Origin: Hermatobates lingyangjiaoensis
Lineage: Eukaryota; Arthropoda; Insecta; Hemiptera; Hermatobatidae
Direction of reading: 5' to 3'
Length of the DNA: 64,000 nucleotides
Assembly: GCA_026182355.1 (NCBI GenBank)
Contig: JAPFBL010000084.1
Coordinates: 13,838,501 to 13,902,500, forward strand
Shown here: positions 49,391 to 61,510 of the stretch, piece by piece
Position numbering within the stretch: the stretch's first letter is position 1
How the letters are laid out: each line of letters begins with the position of its first letter
The notes under the pieces: model-generated
Database searches by the model: none
Told to the model about the DNA's origin: nothing
The model's input: only the letters and a program-made list of their open reading frames with translations
Made by a program: the position numbers and the translations under genes

Positions 49391-50904
49391 CAAAAAATGT
49401 CAGAAACATCTGAGTAAAAATGTCGTTTTAAGATCATTTTTAATTTAAGATAAAGGATAATTATATTTATTTTTCTTCAAAGAATGATTTCAATATTTAC
49501 ATTTTTGATCTGTTATAGAATTATTATACTGCAATTTTAAGATTTCCTGGTATTTAATAAAAAATCACTTTTCTTTCCGTTTGTCAAAAATTATATATAC
49601 CAATTCACTCTGAGCGAGTGTTATCTTTTTCCTACGTGTTGTACTCCTGTGAATGTATATTGAGAAAAAATATTATTAGTAATTAGCCAGTTTTAATCCT
49701 CAAATCAATGTCAAACCCGGCTATTCAGTATAATTTAAATTTTTATAGCTGAAAGCTTGTAATTTCTGAAAATAATAGATATTAACTATTCGACTAGAAT
49801 AGTGAAAAAACTGGATATTTGTCAACAAACATAACTCCTCTTTCTTGAGGAAAGAGTTCATTCCTCACACTTCTGTATTACACAAAAATTCTATGATTCA
49901 TAAACACAAAATAATTAACAACTGATATTAAGTTTTGTTCAAAAGTGCAATATATAGATTGATTAGAGCATTTTGTGAAACAAATCTATCATACTATGGA
50001 AAACAACAGAAATGTATGTTCATTGGTAGTGATTTTTTACCTGTAAAAACATTGTTCCCCTTATACTTACAAGTTCTCCTTATACTTATACCTTATAAGT
50101 CAATAAATTATTTATTTTTTTCTGTTATAAACGTCAATTTTATTTCAGTGAATTCACTCAAAAAATATCTAAGTCAATGTAAAGAATGTATTTAAATATC
50201 AATAAATTCGACAAGTATAGCAGGTGACCCAATAGCCTAAGATAAACATTCAGTTTTTATAGCGTTATTGAAATTCCATGAATTCTTTTTATAAATTGCT
50301 AACTTTTTGTTTCATTTTTAGAAAAAATTTCATGGTTTTTTAATTTTGAGCCGTTTAGCTTCAAAAAACATATTCTGAAAACAGAAAATATACTGTATCA
50401 CCCGTTTGGTGAATGTAATTTTCAAAAAAAATATCTTAACTTCTACTCCTTAGAATGTTCTATTATTAGGTATTGTTTCATTTTGATCCGTCAAACTGTG
50501 TGGCTTGTATCGCTCTGACAAGCTTTCAGTATGAACTATGTCAAAATTTTACATTTTAATAATATTTTCCGTTGTTTTAAAAAATCTGTTTATATTTTTC
50601 GTTTATTGTATCGGTAACCTCAAAGATAATGCCGAAATTTCAAAACTCTAGAATTAGTAATTTAGGAGAAAAAAAATGCAGAACAAAAACAGGTTTTTGG
50701 AAAGAAAGGGACTTTCCCTTCATGCATAATTGCTCCTAAATAATAGAGCTCATTTACACTATGAGGTCCAGTGTAAAATATCAATTTGATCCATCAAAGA
50801 TTCTGGAACATAGCGTGTCCAGAAACTATGGATACACACTGACCTACTCACCCACCCACCCACCCACACACACATACACACACATACACACACATACACA
50901 CACA

Positions 50905-50985
<81 letters not shown>

Positions 50986-51145
50986 CTCACAAACACAAAC
51001 ACTCATACACACACACACACACAAAGACATCATCAAAAAAACATCATAAAACGATCTCTGGGACCTCAAAACATATAATTCCGTCAAAATCTCAAGATGG
51101 AATTTTTCACGATTACTATTTTTTACTTATAGTAAAGTAAAAAAT
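49391..51145 (-). repeat. Repeat A copy (inverted)
   Basis: Inverted body (GACAAGTATAGCAGGTGA, CTTTCAGTATGAACTATGTC), AC tract, GACATCATC, then GGGACCTCAAAACATATAAT and the left end TTACTTATAGTAAAGTAAA at about 51140. It faces the forward copy at 48685. Confidence 0.75.
50862..51023. repeat. AC microsatellite
   Basis: Long AC run with CCCA and AAAC interruptions, at the same position in Repeat A as the G20 run at 11603. It creates open frames on both strands that are not genes. Confidence 0.95.
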
Positions 51146-52255
51146 ATAAAAACAAAATATTTTTATCATTTATATAATGGATATATAAAATGAATATATA
51201 AAAATTTTATCATTTTAATCATGGATACTAGCATTGCAGTGACAACAAGAATATATATTTAGTGTGAACATTGTGGTTAAATGGTCTGTCTACAAATGAA
51301 CGGATATTTCACCTCTAGTTCTGTGAAACCAACCTCATGTGATGAAGTGAGGACACATCAGAATAGTTATTTCTATTTTGGTATTTTATATACTTCATTT
51401 TCTAAAACACACTTACACATAGATACGTGCTTCCGAAAAATAGATGACATTTTTAGTCCTAGATTTTTCAAGTTTGGGAATCTCTTGAGATTTGGGAAAA
51501 TGATGAACTTGTTTTTTTCGGGGGGTTCTGATAACTGAGCGTCATCCTAAATGCAGTCCATTTCATAGAAGCCTATTTAATTTTAGTCTATTGATTAAAC
51601 CTTTGAGTTATCTTTTGTAGTACTCCACATTTCCTATTGCAGACATATCTGAGATCATCACAGTTGAAAACGACACGTTGTATGAAAACCTTTACAAACT
51701 CTTCTCATTAGTTAAGTTATTTATCTTTATTAGTTAATTAACTAATATAGTTAAATGCACTAATATCGGTGTACATCCAAAATTGAAGGACGAATAAGCC
51801 ATGTTTATCAGTTGTCACTAGGAATTTGCATCCTACATATGTTATTGTCACCAGTTGACATATTGCATATTAATGTTTAGTTGATATATTCTAAAATAAC
51901 ACATGTGGTAATACAATTTTTAATAGTGTAAAAATTAATCATAGCAAGAGTTGTAATGCTATAAATAATATTTTCTCCATGTCTCCATTTTGTAGAAACT
52001 GTGAGTTCTGATATAAATAGCAGCAGATATAACTTATGGTTTGAAGAAACAAACAACATTTCTGTATTAAAAATTATTGTTGTTTAGTGCTTCATTAATT
52101 CAACAGAAGTGAGAGAGTTGTTCAACATATTAGAGTCTTATTTGGATAGAGAAGTATGACGCAGGAAGGATTGTTTTGGGTCCCAGAGTGCCACAACTGG
52201 TTTTAACTCACAGCAATAAAGCTGAAGTCGGTCATCCAACTTGTAACCCTGACGA
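51146..52255. other. AT-rich intergenic sequence
   Basis: No supported gene. The 85-codon frame at 51281-51538 has no domain or splice support. Confidence 0.5.
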
Positions 52256-52360
52256 TAACTCTTATTTTATTGAATGATCTTAGTCCCATTTTATGAGTAT
52301 GAATTACGAGCCGTTTAGGCCAGATCACAATGTCATCCACATGTCCTAGACGAGCGTGTG
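52256..52360 (-). mobile_element. Possible PLE RT remnant
   Basis: The minus strand reads GHVDDIVIWPKRLV, similar to the RYVDDxFVIWPHG box of one PLE group, followed by a segment ending near GGTTGAATGAT-like sequence. Short and isolated. Confidence 0.35.
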
Positions 52361-53285
52361 TAATATTTTTTATTAGATAGATTTTATACAGAATATTATA
52401 ATTATTTTTACTTTTACAATAAGTATATATTATATGTTTAGATTTGCTATTGCCAGGTTGACGACCTATCTTTAAAAAAAACTTAAGTTAACAAAAGAAC
52501 TTAACCGGTAGAACTTAACCTTCTTATAGAGGTTAAAATGAAGGTCTACCTTCTTTTCAGGCAATAAGCATTTTTTAGAAGATAATTGTAATTTTAGATA
52601 GATTATCAGTAAATAACAGTAAATCTTAATTGAATTTTTAAAAACACGAGTGAATTTCAATTGTAGATTTCTAACAAAGCATAACTGATTCAAGTTACCA
52701 CTGTTAAACTATTCACTTAATTAAAACTGATTGAGCAAGTGATCTTGGTAGTTCAGGAAGTAGGAAGTAACCTTCTTCACAATAGTTGAGATAAAAATAA
52801 CCTACTACTTTTTTCGTAGTTTGACTGTTCTTGAAATTATTTTACTCAATCTTAGAACTGATGTCATAATGACATCATAACCTCATTAATCTTTAAACAA
52901 GCAGTGAAGAAATGAAAGAAACTTAAGACAATTGCTGCTATTTCAAAATGTACTACTTCTATTCGAACGTAATTGAATGTGGTTCCCATCAGCTGGTATT
53001 GCTATTTTTAGGCAATTACGGCTTGTTAAAGCTATAATTGATTGCAATTAAACAAATGAGATTTATAGATACCCCTACCCAACTTTCACAAATTTAGGAC
53101 AAACAATTTCTCAGATTCTAAATAATAGCTTTCTTTACTGAAGCTGTTTCAGTTTTACGTTTCTATAAAGGAGACATGTTTTCAGTAAACTGTTTAGTGA
53201 GTCTAGCATCTATGACTACTCAAAATTCTCTCTTAAATAAATAGAATTGAATTGTTTAAACGTCATAATGTAAAATGTGCCCTTG
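52361..53285. other. AT-rich intergenic sequence
   Basis: Nothing recognised. Confidence 0.5.
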
Positions 53286-54720
53286 CAATTAATCTTTTTT
53301 GATATAAATATCTAAGTGGGAGATGTTTGTTTGTTTTTAATTCTGGAGATAGAACAACTAGTATGGTCCAGTTATCACTATACATGCTTGGTTTTTGAAT
53401 GTCACATAACCGACGCATACGGTATGATTAGTTTTGCCACAACAGTTATAATACTTTTGCAAATCCAAAGTGAAAATATTGTGTTATGCTCCATCCTCTA
53501 CGAAATAATATTTTCCAGCAGAGTATTGTTCCCCTAGCCAGAGAATCTGTTTCATGGCTTTTCCATACTTTCAAGAGTTTTAGGCGGATTTATACACAGG
53601 TATTTCGTAAAAATTTGGGTTAATTAATGTATTAATTTTTATCCATTAAGCATTACTCTTCCTTTAATAAAAGGAATTCTGAATATCCTTAGAAATCATA
53701 ACCATTTTTATATGGAGTATCTAGTCCACAACGGTCGTTCACAACTAATAGCTATAATTGTAGTGATAGTAAACCTCCCTGAGAATATCCTTTTGTGTTT
53801 ACACATGTGGACATCCAATAGCCACACTGATTATCCTTTTTCAATATTACTATAGTATATTCTATAGGTTGGGGATTAATCCATATAGCTGCACCATTCA
53901 TCAATTCAAAGGCATCTACCATGAGCTCGTTCTACATCCAAGAATTAAGATAAAGTGATTGCATTAAGATTAAAGAATGTTTATATTTTGTCAGAAAACA
54001 TATCAAAGAAGTGTAAGAAAAAATGTTAGACTCATCGTATCAAGAATGAATTAGATCTAAATTAGTATAAGTTTTGTCATAAAGAACGAAAAAGTAAATT
54101 TCCTATACTTTAATATTACCCGAAGGCAATGGGGTTGGTTCATTGTTCTATTGTCTATTATTCTATTAGACAAAATTATTAGTCTATTATTAGTTCTATT
54201 ATTAGCATTAATCGTAGAAAAAACGAACATACATAGAACATCTTTGCATTTTATTCTTTGTAAACAGAAACAGCTATCCACTATTTAACCTTAACCTACC
54301 CATTTTTTTAATAATTAAACGAAACTTAAACGAAAATTAAACGATTATTTTTTTTAGAAACGAAAGAACTGTTTCTAACAAAAACTACATCTGACATAAG
54401 CTTTGCTCAAGGATGCAACATCTAGTTGCATTGGTTTGATTAGTCGAACCTTTGTTCTACAACGAGCCATTATGCCATGGAAGTAATCAAAAAATATATG
54501 CTTCATTGGGGTTGATTTTTTACATTTAACAATTTTATTCTTGGAACATATCATATTAACTCATTAATGATTTCAATTTCTTTTAATAAGCCTTTGAATA
54601 ACAATTATATTTCACTCAAAAATTTTTTGGGAATCTCAAAACATGTAAATCAGTGAAAATCTCGAGATCCATCTTTTCATGATCGCTATACTTACAGTAA
54701 CGTAAAATGACACTCATACA
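53286..54720 (-). repeat. Repeat A copy (inverted, old)
   Basis: Matches the 9890-11340 order: TAAGTGGGAGATGTTTG, CACAACAGTTATAATAC, CTATGCCATGGAAGT-like block, GAACATATCATATTAACTC, then ATCTCGAGATC and ATGATCGCTATACTTA at the left end near 54715. Well diverged. Confidence 0.6.
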
Positions 54721-56716
54721 GAATAAAAAGACGTAATGATGTAGTCTTAATCAATCTATGTTTTTTTTTTGTTATTTGTTACAAGTTTTTATTTAAACAT
54801 TTGTGTTTAATTTCACGGTGAATTTTATTTCTGATAGTATATTTGATTTTATTATTTGAGGTTATTTAGATGTCAGCTAATGTGAATATTTTCTTACTGG
54901 TACCAATGACTTTTGAACTAACCTTCAAACTTTACGATTCTCTCCTTGGCCTTAAAGGTTGAAGCTTAATTTTACAAATGATAAACAGCAATTTTATTTT
55001 CTGTACTGTTGTATATTTCGTTCAATACAAACTAAGTCAAACTAAAATTCTTTCGACTTAATAATACAAAAGCTTTAGGGTAAATAAAAACATAAATTAG
55101 TATACGGAAATGCCAATGAATATAAATCCAGATTCATGTACTGCTATAAGCATACATTTCTATATTTTGCAGAATTACCCACAGAGTTATTCTTTTATGG
55201 TTTAAAGGAATATATTTGTTAAAAGATGAGATGGCACACAAAACAGAGTACCTCGATGCGTACTACTTGTTAAGTTAGAAGCGCATAAGGAATTTAAGAA
55301 CCTGACAGTTAATATTATGATTACAAACAAGAATGAGTTATATTTAATATAAAGTCTTACTCTAATCTAGTAATTTCCTCATTATAGAGAGAAAAAAAAA
55401 CTTCCACAATGGTCGAAGCAGATGGTTACCATTTCGATAACTCTGAGAAAATATTTGAACATTATAATGCTGCCTAACCAGGCAATAAGACAATATAATG
55501 TAAATACAATGAAATATAAAAAAAAAATTTCTGTACCGAGTATTGGACCCGGGCACCCAACCGATAGTCAGATGTCACAGCCAAAAGATGTTTTAAGATA
55601 TCTATGTATTATTCATTTCTTCACCTACAGTAGAAATGTAACACCTTTTTTTTTTAGTTATACAAAGGTCCAACTATTCTACAAATATTCCAAATTATGT
55701 AAGTTTGAAATGTATGGAATGAAAATTAGACAACACATCAGTTTTTTTATAGCAAAAATCGTAGAAAAAACGAACATACATTGAACATCTTTCCATTTTA
55801 TTCTTTGTAAACAGAAACAGCTATCCACTATTTAACCCTAAACTACACCATTTTTTTTTAATAATTAAACGGCTTATTTTTTTAGAAACGAAAGAACTGT
55901 TTCTAATATATGATTAAACTGTAAATGATGATTATTACAAATAAAATATTTTAATACTAATATGAGTTCACTTCTCGTTAGTGAAATTGGTGAAATGTTA
56001 AGGCCAAAGTTGGCACATCCTGAAATGATGTTTTATTTATTTAGCTAGTTTAGGGAAGTCTGATGAAGGACGTGACCTTTCTTCTGTTGTCTGCTGACAG
56101 GAAATTAGTCTCTTTCGAAGTATAGTACTCTATTCAACTCTACTAGGCCCTGTAGGGGACTTTAAACACTTAATTTCAAATTGAATACCTTGCCAGGTCT
56201 AACTCTTTTTAATGTCCCTCACAGGCTCTGTGTAATGTATATAATAGTACGGAAAATGTATTAGAGTGAAGAGTGTTATAAGTTTTTAATATTTCTCTAA
56301 GACTTCAAATGTCTTTTATTAAAAGTAATACGGTTACTAGATTAAAGTAGAATACAATTTTATAGTTCTCTGAAAACATTTGTCAATTGATTCAGGATAT
56401 ACCGGAAGCTACATTAGTTATTTCTTTTTCAAACCTTCTAATGAACGGGTCTTGAAAGTATGAGTTTTTCTTTTCACCAATACTATTAAAAAATTCTAAC
56501 TTTATTTTTATAGCGAAAACAATATTGAAAGTTACATTTTTTTTTAAAAATATTGATAGAGAATTTATTAATACATCCTTAATTTACTAATTACTGGGAA
56601 CATTAAAATGTCATTGCATTAAAATTGAATAAAACTCTTTCTATCAGAAATAGTAATAAAATTATAGTTATTTTAAGTGCATAAAGACTTTATGCCAACC
56701 TCTGTTTGTTGATATA
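54721..56716. other. AT-rich intergenic sequence with a local duplication
   Basis: A 100 bp block (ATCGTAGAAAAAACGAACAT, GAACATCTTT, CAGAAACAGCTATCCACTAT, AATAATTAAACG, AACGAAAGAACTGTTTCTAA) at about 54210-54380 recurs at 55757-55910 in the same orientation. No gene seen. Confidence 0.55.
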
Positions 56717-57883
56717 TCTATATAAATAAAATAAAGGTTTTGTCTGTATTGCTTAGATCTGACTCATTTTAAGTTTTCTTTATGTTTCATACATTAGAGA
56801 AACCGAATCCACCCTAGAAAAATTTCTGCCTGTCAGTTTGTCCGCAAAACTTTGTCAGAAGTAAACTCAGCCACGTGAGACATAGCGAGTTGAAACTTTG
56901 ACACTAGATTTGTGTAAGCCTAACTTAAAATATAGACTCTGAATGGATTGAAAATTCAGCGTAAAAGCGAAGTTATGAATTTTTAGGCTGTATTTTGCTA
57001 ACTTCACAGACATGTTTATTTTGAAAATATACAGGTATTGTTAGTTGATTTTAATTTCATTTGCGTATATTAATATATTGCTTATTTGAGCTTATTGACA
57101 AGGTGTTTCCCAGAGTTCAAGATGTACTATCTATTCAGAATTAATGGCTTTGTGAACGAGCAATTCTCAACCCTTAATATGAACAGGCAGGAAAAATCAT
57201 CAAACAAGTTCTTACGCTAAATCAAGCCGAGGAAAAAACTCACAAGTCAGTAAAGAGAGTGATTAGTGATGAGGAATCAGTTCATTATCCAACTGAATTT
57301 CTTGACTCCGGGATTGCTCCTGGACTGCCTGCTCATCAGTAAAAACTTAAAGTAGGAGCACCAATCATGCTGAGATTTAGTATCAGTAACAAATTTCATG
57401 TTACGAAACGTGAGTGCCCCAAAAATGTGCCACTGGACACGAATTTGAGTCGTGCTCTGCACAGATAGCCATAGAGGACTCATGACTGGGTTTGGTACTG
57501 GGTAGCCTCTGTGTGTGTAGCACGCATACCTTTGATTCCGAGTCACTATTCGTTTCAATTCAAACGATTCCAATGTCTCGTCAACCTCTGTTTCGCAATG
57601 ACGGTTACTAAGTCGCAAGGGGAAACTCTACTTACCACAGTGAGTGAGACCAAGTTTTTCTCACATGGTCAACTGTAGTTTGCTTGCCCAAGAGTCAGAG
57701 GTTCCAACTCTTTATTCTTCCATGAACCTGAAGGACAGACAGCTAATATGGTGTATACAGAGGTATTTTCTTAACACTGTACTAATAATGATATTTTCTA
57801 CTATTCTATAATTTCTAATGAAATTTTGGAATACCATGTATCATCGAATTTTTGATTCCGTCAAAGACGGGCACGTTTGCTAG
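56717..57883 (+). mobile_element. Non-autonomous Helitron
   Basis: Begins with TC (TCTATATAAATAAAATAAAG) after an A and ends with CTAG before a T, the A^T target and TC...CTRR ends of Helitrons. A perfect hairpin CCGTC-AAA-GACGG at 57858-57870 lies nine bases before CTAG. 1167 bp. No Rep/helicase frame, so it is mobilised in trans if at all. The GC-richer interior at 57280-57720 differs from the AT-rich ends. Confidence 0.8.
57277..57618 (-). other. 113-codon ORF inside the Helitron
   Basis: Minus strand, opposite to the Helitron direction: MRLSNRHCETEVDETLESFE, then TRNQRYACYTHRGYPVPNP. Complex composition, no recognised domain. It may be a captured host fragment or a chance frame in the GC-richer interior. 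Confidence 0.25.
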
Positions 57884-58089
57884 TCATTACTAAAATATAC
57901 TGAATAATCACATTGAGTAGTAAACCACTTTCCATCATACCCATCAGGAGGAAAATAGTGCGATAACTACGTCTAACCGCAGTCACATAGTCGCCCAGCT
58001 TGGAATTACACTCTTTTCATAACTTTGTAAACTTCAGTTTATTATTGAACTTTCATAACCCATCTGATTCGTTTTTCATCCTTGAGACA

Positions 58090-59400
58090 TATATTGTGAA
58101 ATAACGTCCAATATTCGGCTTTGGGGTGTCTATGGGGTCACCCCTGGGAGTCATGTTCGCCAACTATTATATGTGTTATGTTGAAAATAAAATCTTAAAC
58201 AACAGCCCTGAATTAAAGTCTTCTATGCACTGTAGATATGTGGATGACTATTTTGTTGCCGCAAGAAATTCAGTACAATTCCTAAACACTAAATCTTTAC
58301 AGTAGAAGCAGTAATAGGAAAGAAAATAAACAATCTCGATGTAAATATCAACCTATAACACAATTTACTACAGACTTCTATTTACAGGAAACCAACCAAA
58401 ACAGCATCTTACCTAAATATGAAGAGTGAATGTCTCCAATGATATATAAACTCCACTATAAGATCCCTCATTCACATAACAATATTTCTTAACCAAGTAA
58501 GCACTAATTAACAACTGTTACTTAAACAGCTGTTTGACAGCATCCTAAAACGCTACCTACAGAATAGATTCACCTCTGACAATGAGAGCTTAAAAACAGG
58601 CACAAATCACAAACTGTACTACAAGAACCAGTATACTTACGAATAGAAGACCGATGAACGAATATCAAAAAACATGATAAAAAGCAATGTTAAATTCATT
58701 AAACCTGAAGTTAGCGTGACCCTGATAACTTATTATCAAAGTCCCTCAATAGGCAATCTATCAAGTATAAGTGATATTGGCTATCTAGTAGGCAGTAAGT
58801 CCAAGTATCAAGGAGTCAAAAAAAACCAATCTTATATATGAATATTCATGAAACATAGGGAGCTGCGAGGCCCGGAAATGCTCATATATAGGTATGACGA
58901 CAACTTCATTGTCCAACAATGCACCTGTTCACCGGTTCCCCAAAATGTCAGACAGAAGCAGTCTATAAGGCAAAACTAACAAGTGAGATGATGGTCAACT
59001 CCATGAAAATTATTGAGAGAGAAAGTGATCATTTTAAATTACCATTAAGGGAAGCAATTATAATTCAAGGAAAACGGCCAACCATAAATATCTAACTTGG
59101 TAGTCCTATAGAATATTGAAGTTGTTTTCTAATAGACCGACCCGGAGTAACCAGGTAGAAGACGAATTCAACCACCCTACCTTAATCCCCTAAAATCTCC
59201 TTAATTAAAGAGCGGTGACTATATCAACTTACTAGTACAACTCCACCTTGTATGTATTAACTTCCTAACCCACGAACATACTCATTATCGTCCTGATGAT
59301 GAATGTGGTAAATTTGAAACATGTCGTCTAGTATTATAGGTGATAAGCTTTACAGTTTTAACGAGGAGAAGAGGAAGGAATTTTGAAAATTGGGGAAATA
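58090..59400 (+). mobile_element. Penelope-like element 3' half (ACAUGU family)
   Basis: Plus strand. The RT motif SMGSPLGVMFANYYMCYVEN at about 58125 and catalytic CRYVDDYFVAARN at about 58230 keep both Asp residues. Decayed frames follow to LREAIIIQGKRPTINI at about 59050, matching the minus-strand frame at 18418-18711. The terminus has a hammerhead-like core at 59287 and AGTATTATAGGTGATAAGC. It starts about 200 bp after the Helitron. Confidence 0.75.
59287..59330 (+). ncRNA. Hammerhead ribozyme-like motif (ACAUGU type, weak stem II)
   Basis: CGTC, CTGATGA at 59293-59299, T, GAATG-TGGTA-AATTT (stem II mostly unpaired), GAAAC, ATGTC, GTC. The core bases and the ACAUGU stem III are intact, but stem II is degraded compared with 18290-18340. 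Confidence 0.5.
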
Positions 59401-59559
59401 ATATAGAAAACAGATGCAAATCAAATATGAGGCGTTATTTAACAATATATGTTTAAATGAAGGATTGCTCCCAACTTTTACAAATTTTGAGATATATATA
59501 AAAAAAATTGAATGTTCTGAAAACGATTCGGAATGAACAGTAATAGTTCAAATTTATTA

Positions 59560-60420
59560 AAAAATAAAAAGAAAAACATACATTACAGTATCTAATTTAA
59601 TGTTTCAACAGTCTTCATGAGAGCAAAGGGAGGGGAGACGAAACGCACGATGCAACGACGGTTGGAAGACAACAGTGTAGACACGTACGCATTTGGATAA
59701 AAAGAAATAGCTAAAGCAGGGTAGGCGAGAAATAAGGAAAAAAACGTTTAATAGTATGGGAATAAAAAGGAAGAATATAATGAAGAATTAGGAAACACAA
59801 GAATTGGAGAAGATAATAAAATAGAAGATGACTAAGGAAAAAGAAAGGAGGAGATTCCTATCCTGTCCTCCTCATCTGCTTTTTCAGTATTTAAAAAAAT
59901 CCCTCGAATGTGTTATTGAAGATCACCCAATCTTAGACATTTCTTCCCCCATAGAGCTCTTAAATCGTCTAGGCGTGAACTAGAATTGAAATAGATGTGA
60001 ACGTCGTGGTTATCTTACCTGTCCAATGATCAATCCGGGTATATCGTTTACTTCTCATTTTAACCCTAACAGCTACAATATACTCACATCTTCCTCCTAC
60101 ACCTAGTAGTAAAGGGGTTTGCCGATTAGACCGTATTCAGCTTAACACATTCAATGAGGGTTTGGCAGCCTACACATAAAATCATAGGTCCTCAGTCGGA
60201 ATTGTACACTACCCGACCCTATTCATGCCAATTCCCATAGTCTCAGTTTTAATGAATGTTTTAAAGTTTCAAATACTAATAACAGTCTCTCAACACAATA
60301 GAATTATCACATTAAGAGCTTCTGAAGAAGCCCATATATAGCTCCAAGCAGCTCATTTACATCTGGGTATTAACAAGTTCCTTTAAATTGCATTATAAGA
60401 TTTATAAATTTTTTTTAATA
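59560..60420. mobile_element. Penelope-like element end fragments
   Basis: 59590-59830 is an inverted PLE terminus (TCTTCATGAGAGCAAAGGGA, GACGGTTGGAAGACAACAGT, similar to 22310-22400). 60220-60370 is the plus-strand GIY-YIG tail (CCAATTCCCATAGTCTCAGT, LRASEEAHI). The two face each other like the arms of the other foldbacks, but their bodies do not pair. Confidence 0.6.
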
Positions 60421-60790
60421 TATTTTTCTATTTATTTATTACTTTCTTAATTGTTATTTAAATTTAGTTTATTTAGTTAATTATTTCTTAGGTTATTAAT
60501 TTATTAATTTCCTGTTGGATGAATTTTATTTTTTTTACAAAAATTTTTTTTATCATTTTTTCAGTTTATTTTTCTTCACCTATTCCTTGTACTTTTTCGT
60601 TTTCTTTGTGGCCAACCATCATATATTTTGTGAAACAGTCAGTTGGCTTTAGTCCTCGAGTTGGCCTTCTCGCCGCAGCACTTTCTTTCCTGAGGACAAC
60701 CTTAAAAGGGTCAACATTATATTGAAAATGAGTCCTAGTATCTGGTTTGTATTTGTGTTTCTGTTTGTTTTTGAAGTATTTATATATACA

Positions 60791-60928
60791 CTAGCTGACC
60801 CGGTAAACTTCATACCGCCTAACAGTCAGTGCATGTCGTGTTAACTATAGCTAAACATAATTTGGTATTTAATTATTAACATAATCGCTAACCTTGACGT
60901 TAAATTCCAAAAGTATTACAAAATAAAA
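60791..60928 (-). mobile_element. Helitron 3' terminus fragment
   Basis: Minus strand: hairpin CGGTA-TGAAGTT-TACCG (60817-60801), six bases, then CTAG at 60794-60791 before T. The family is distinct from the one at 56717. Truncated at about 60928 by Repeat A. Confidence 0.6.
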
Positions 60929-61510
60929 TAAAAAATCTAGAGTAATCTCTACTCAACTTTACTATAAGTAAACGTAATATTAAACTCGTTAACAACCAAC
61001 TATTTTGTTGTTTATTAGTCAAACACTTTGTTCTCCAACCATCCATCACACCATGGAATACATCAGAAAGTATATATTTAACTGGGGTAACTTTATATTT
61101 TCAAAAATGTTATTCTTCTAAGATATCATATCAAATCATTAGAGCATTATCATGATTTGTATAAACCTAAATAATAATTTCATTTCACTTAAAAAATTCC
61201 TAAATAATCCTAACAATATAAATAAATGAAAACTAATGCAACAAGTTGGGCAGGTGATTCATTATCCCAAGACAAGTTTTTAGTTTTTGTAGGTATATTG
61301 CACATTTTCGGCAATCGGAATGTTATGACATTTTTTTATGAATTGTTAATTCTAGGTTTAATTTTTTGACAGAATTTTACAGTTCTATAATAATCAGTTT
61401 AGCGTTAAAAAAAAACATTTTCTGAAATCATAAAATGTTTTATAACATCCCTCATTTAATTATAACCCCTTATATAATGTGCTATTTTTAGGTATAACAA
61501 GTAAAGGTAC
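60929..61510 (-). repeat. Repeat A copy (inverted, partial)
   Basis: Right-end block AAAAAATCTAGAGTAATCTC with TACTCAACTTTACTATAAGT, then body (CATGGAATACATCAGAAAGT). The left end is missing. Confidence 0.65.

Noticed and set aside
50759..51087. Open frames on both strands rich in Thr-His or Val-Cys
   Set aside because: They are produced by the AC microsatellite of Repeat A.
53316..53537. 73-codon plus-strand frame
   Set aside because: It falls in an inverted Repeat A copy, whose other copies keep no such frame.
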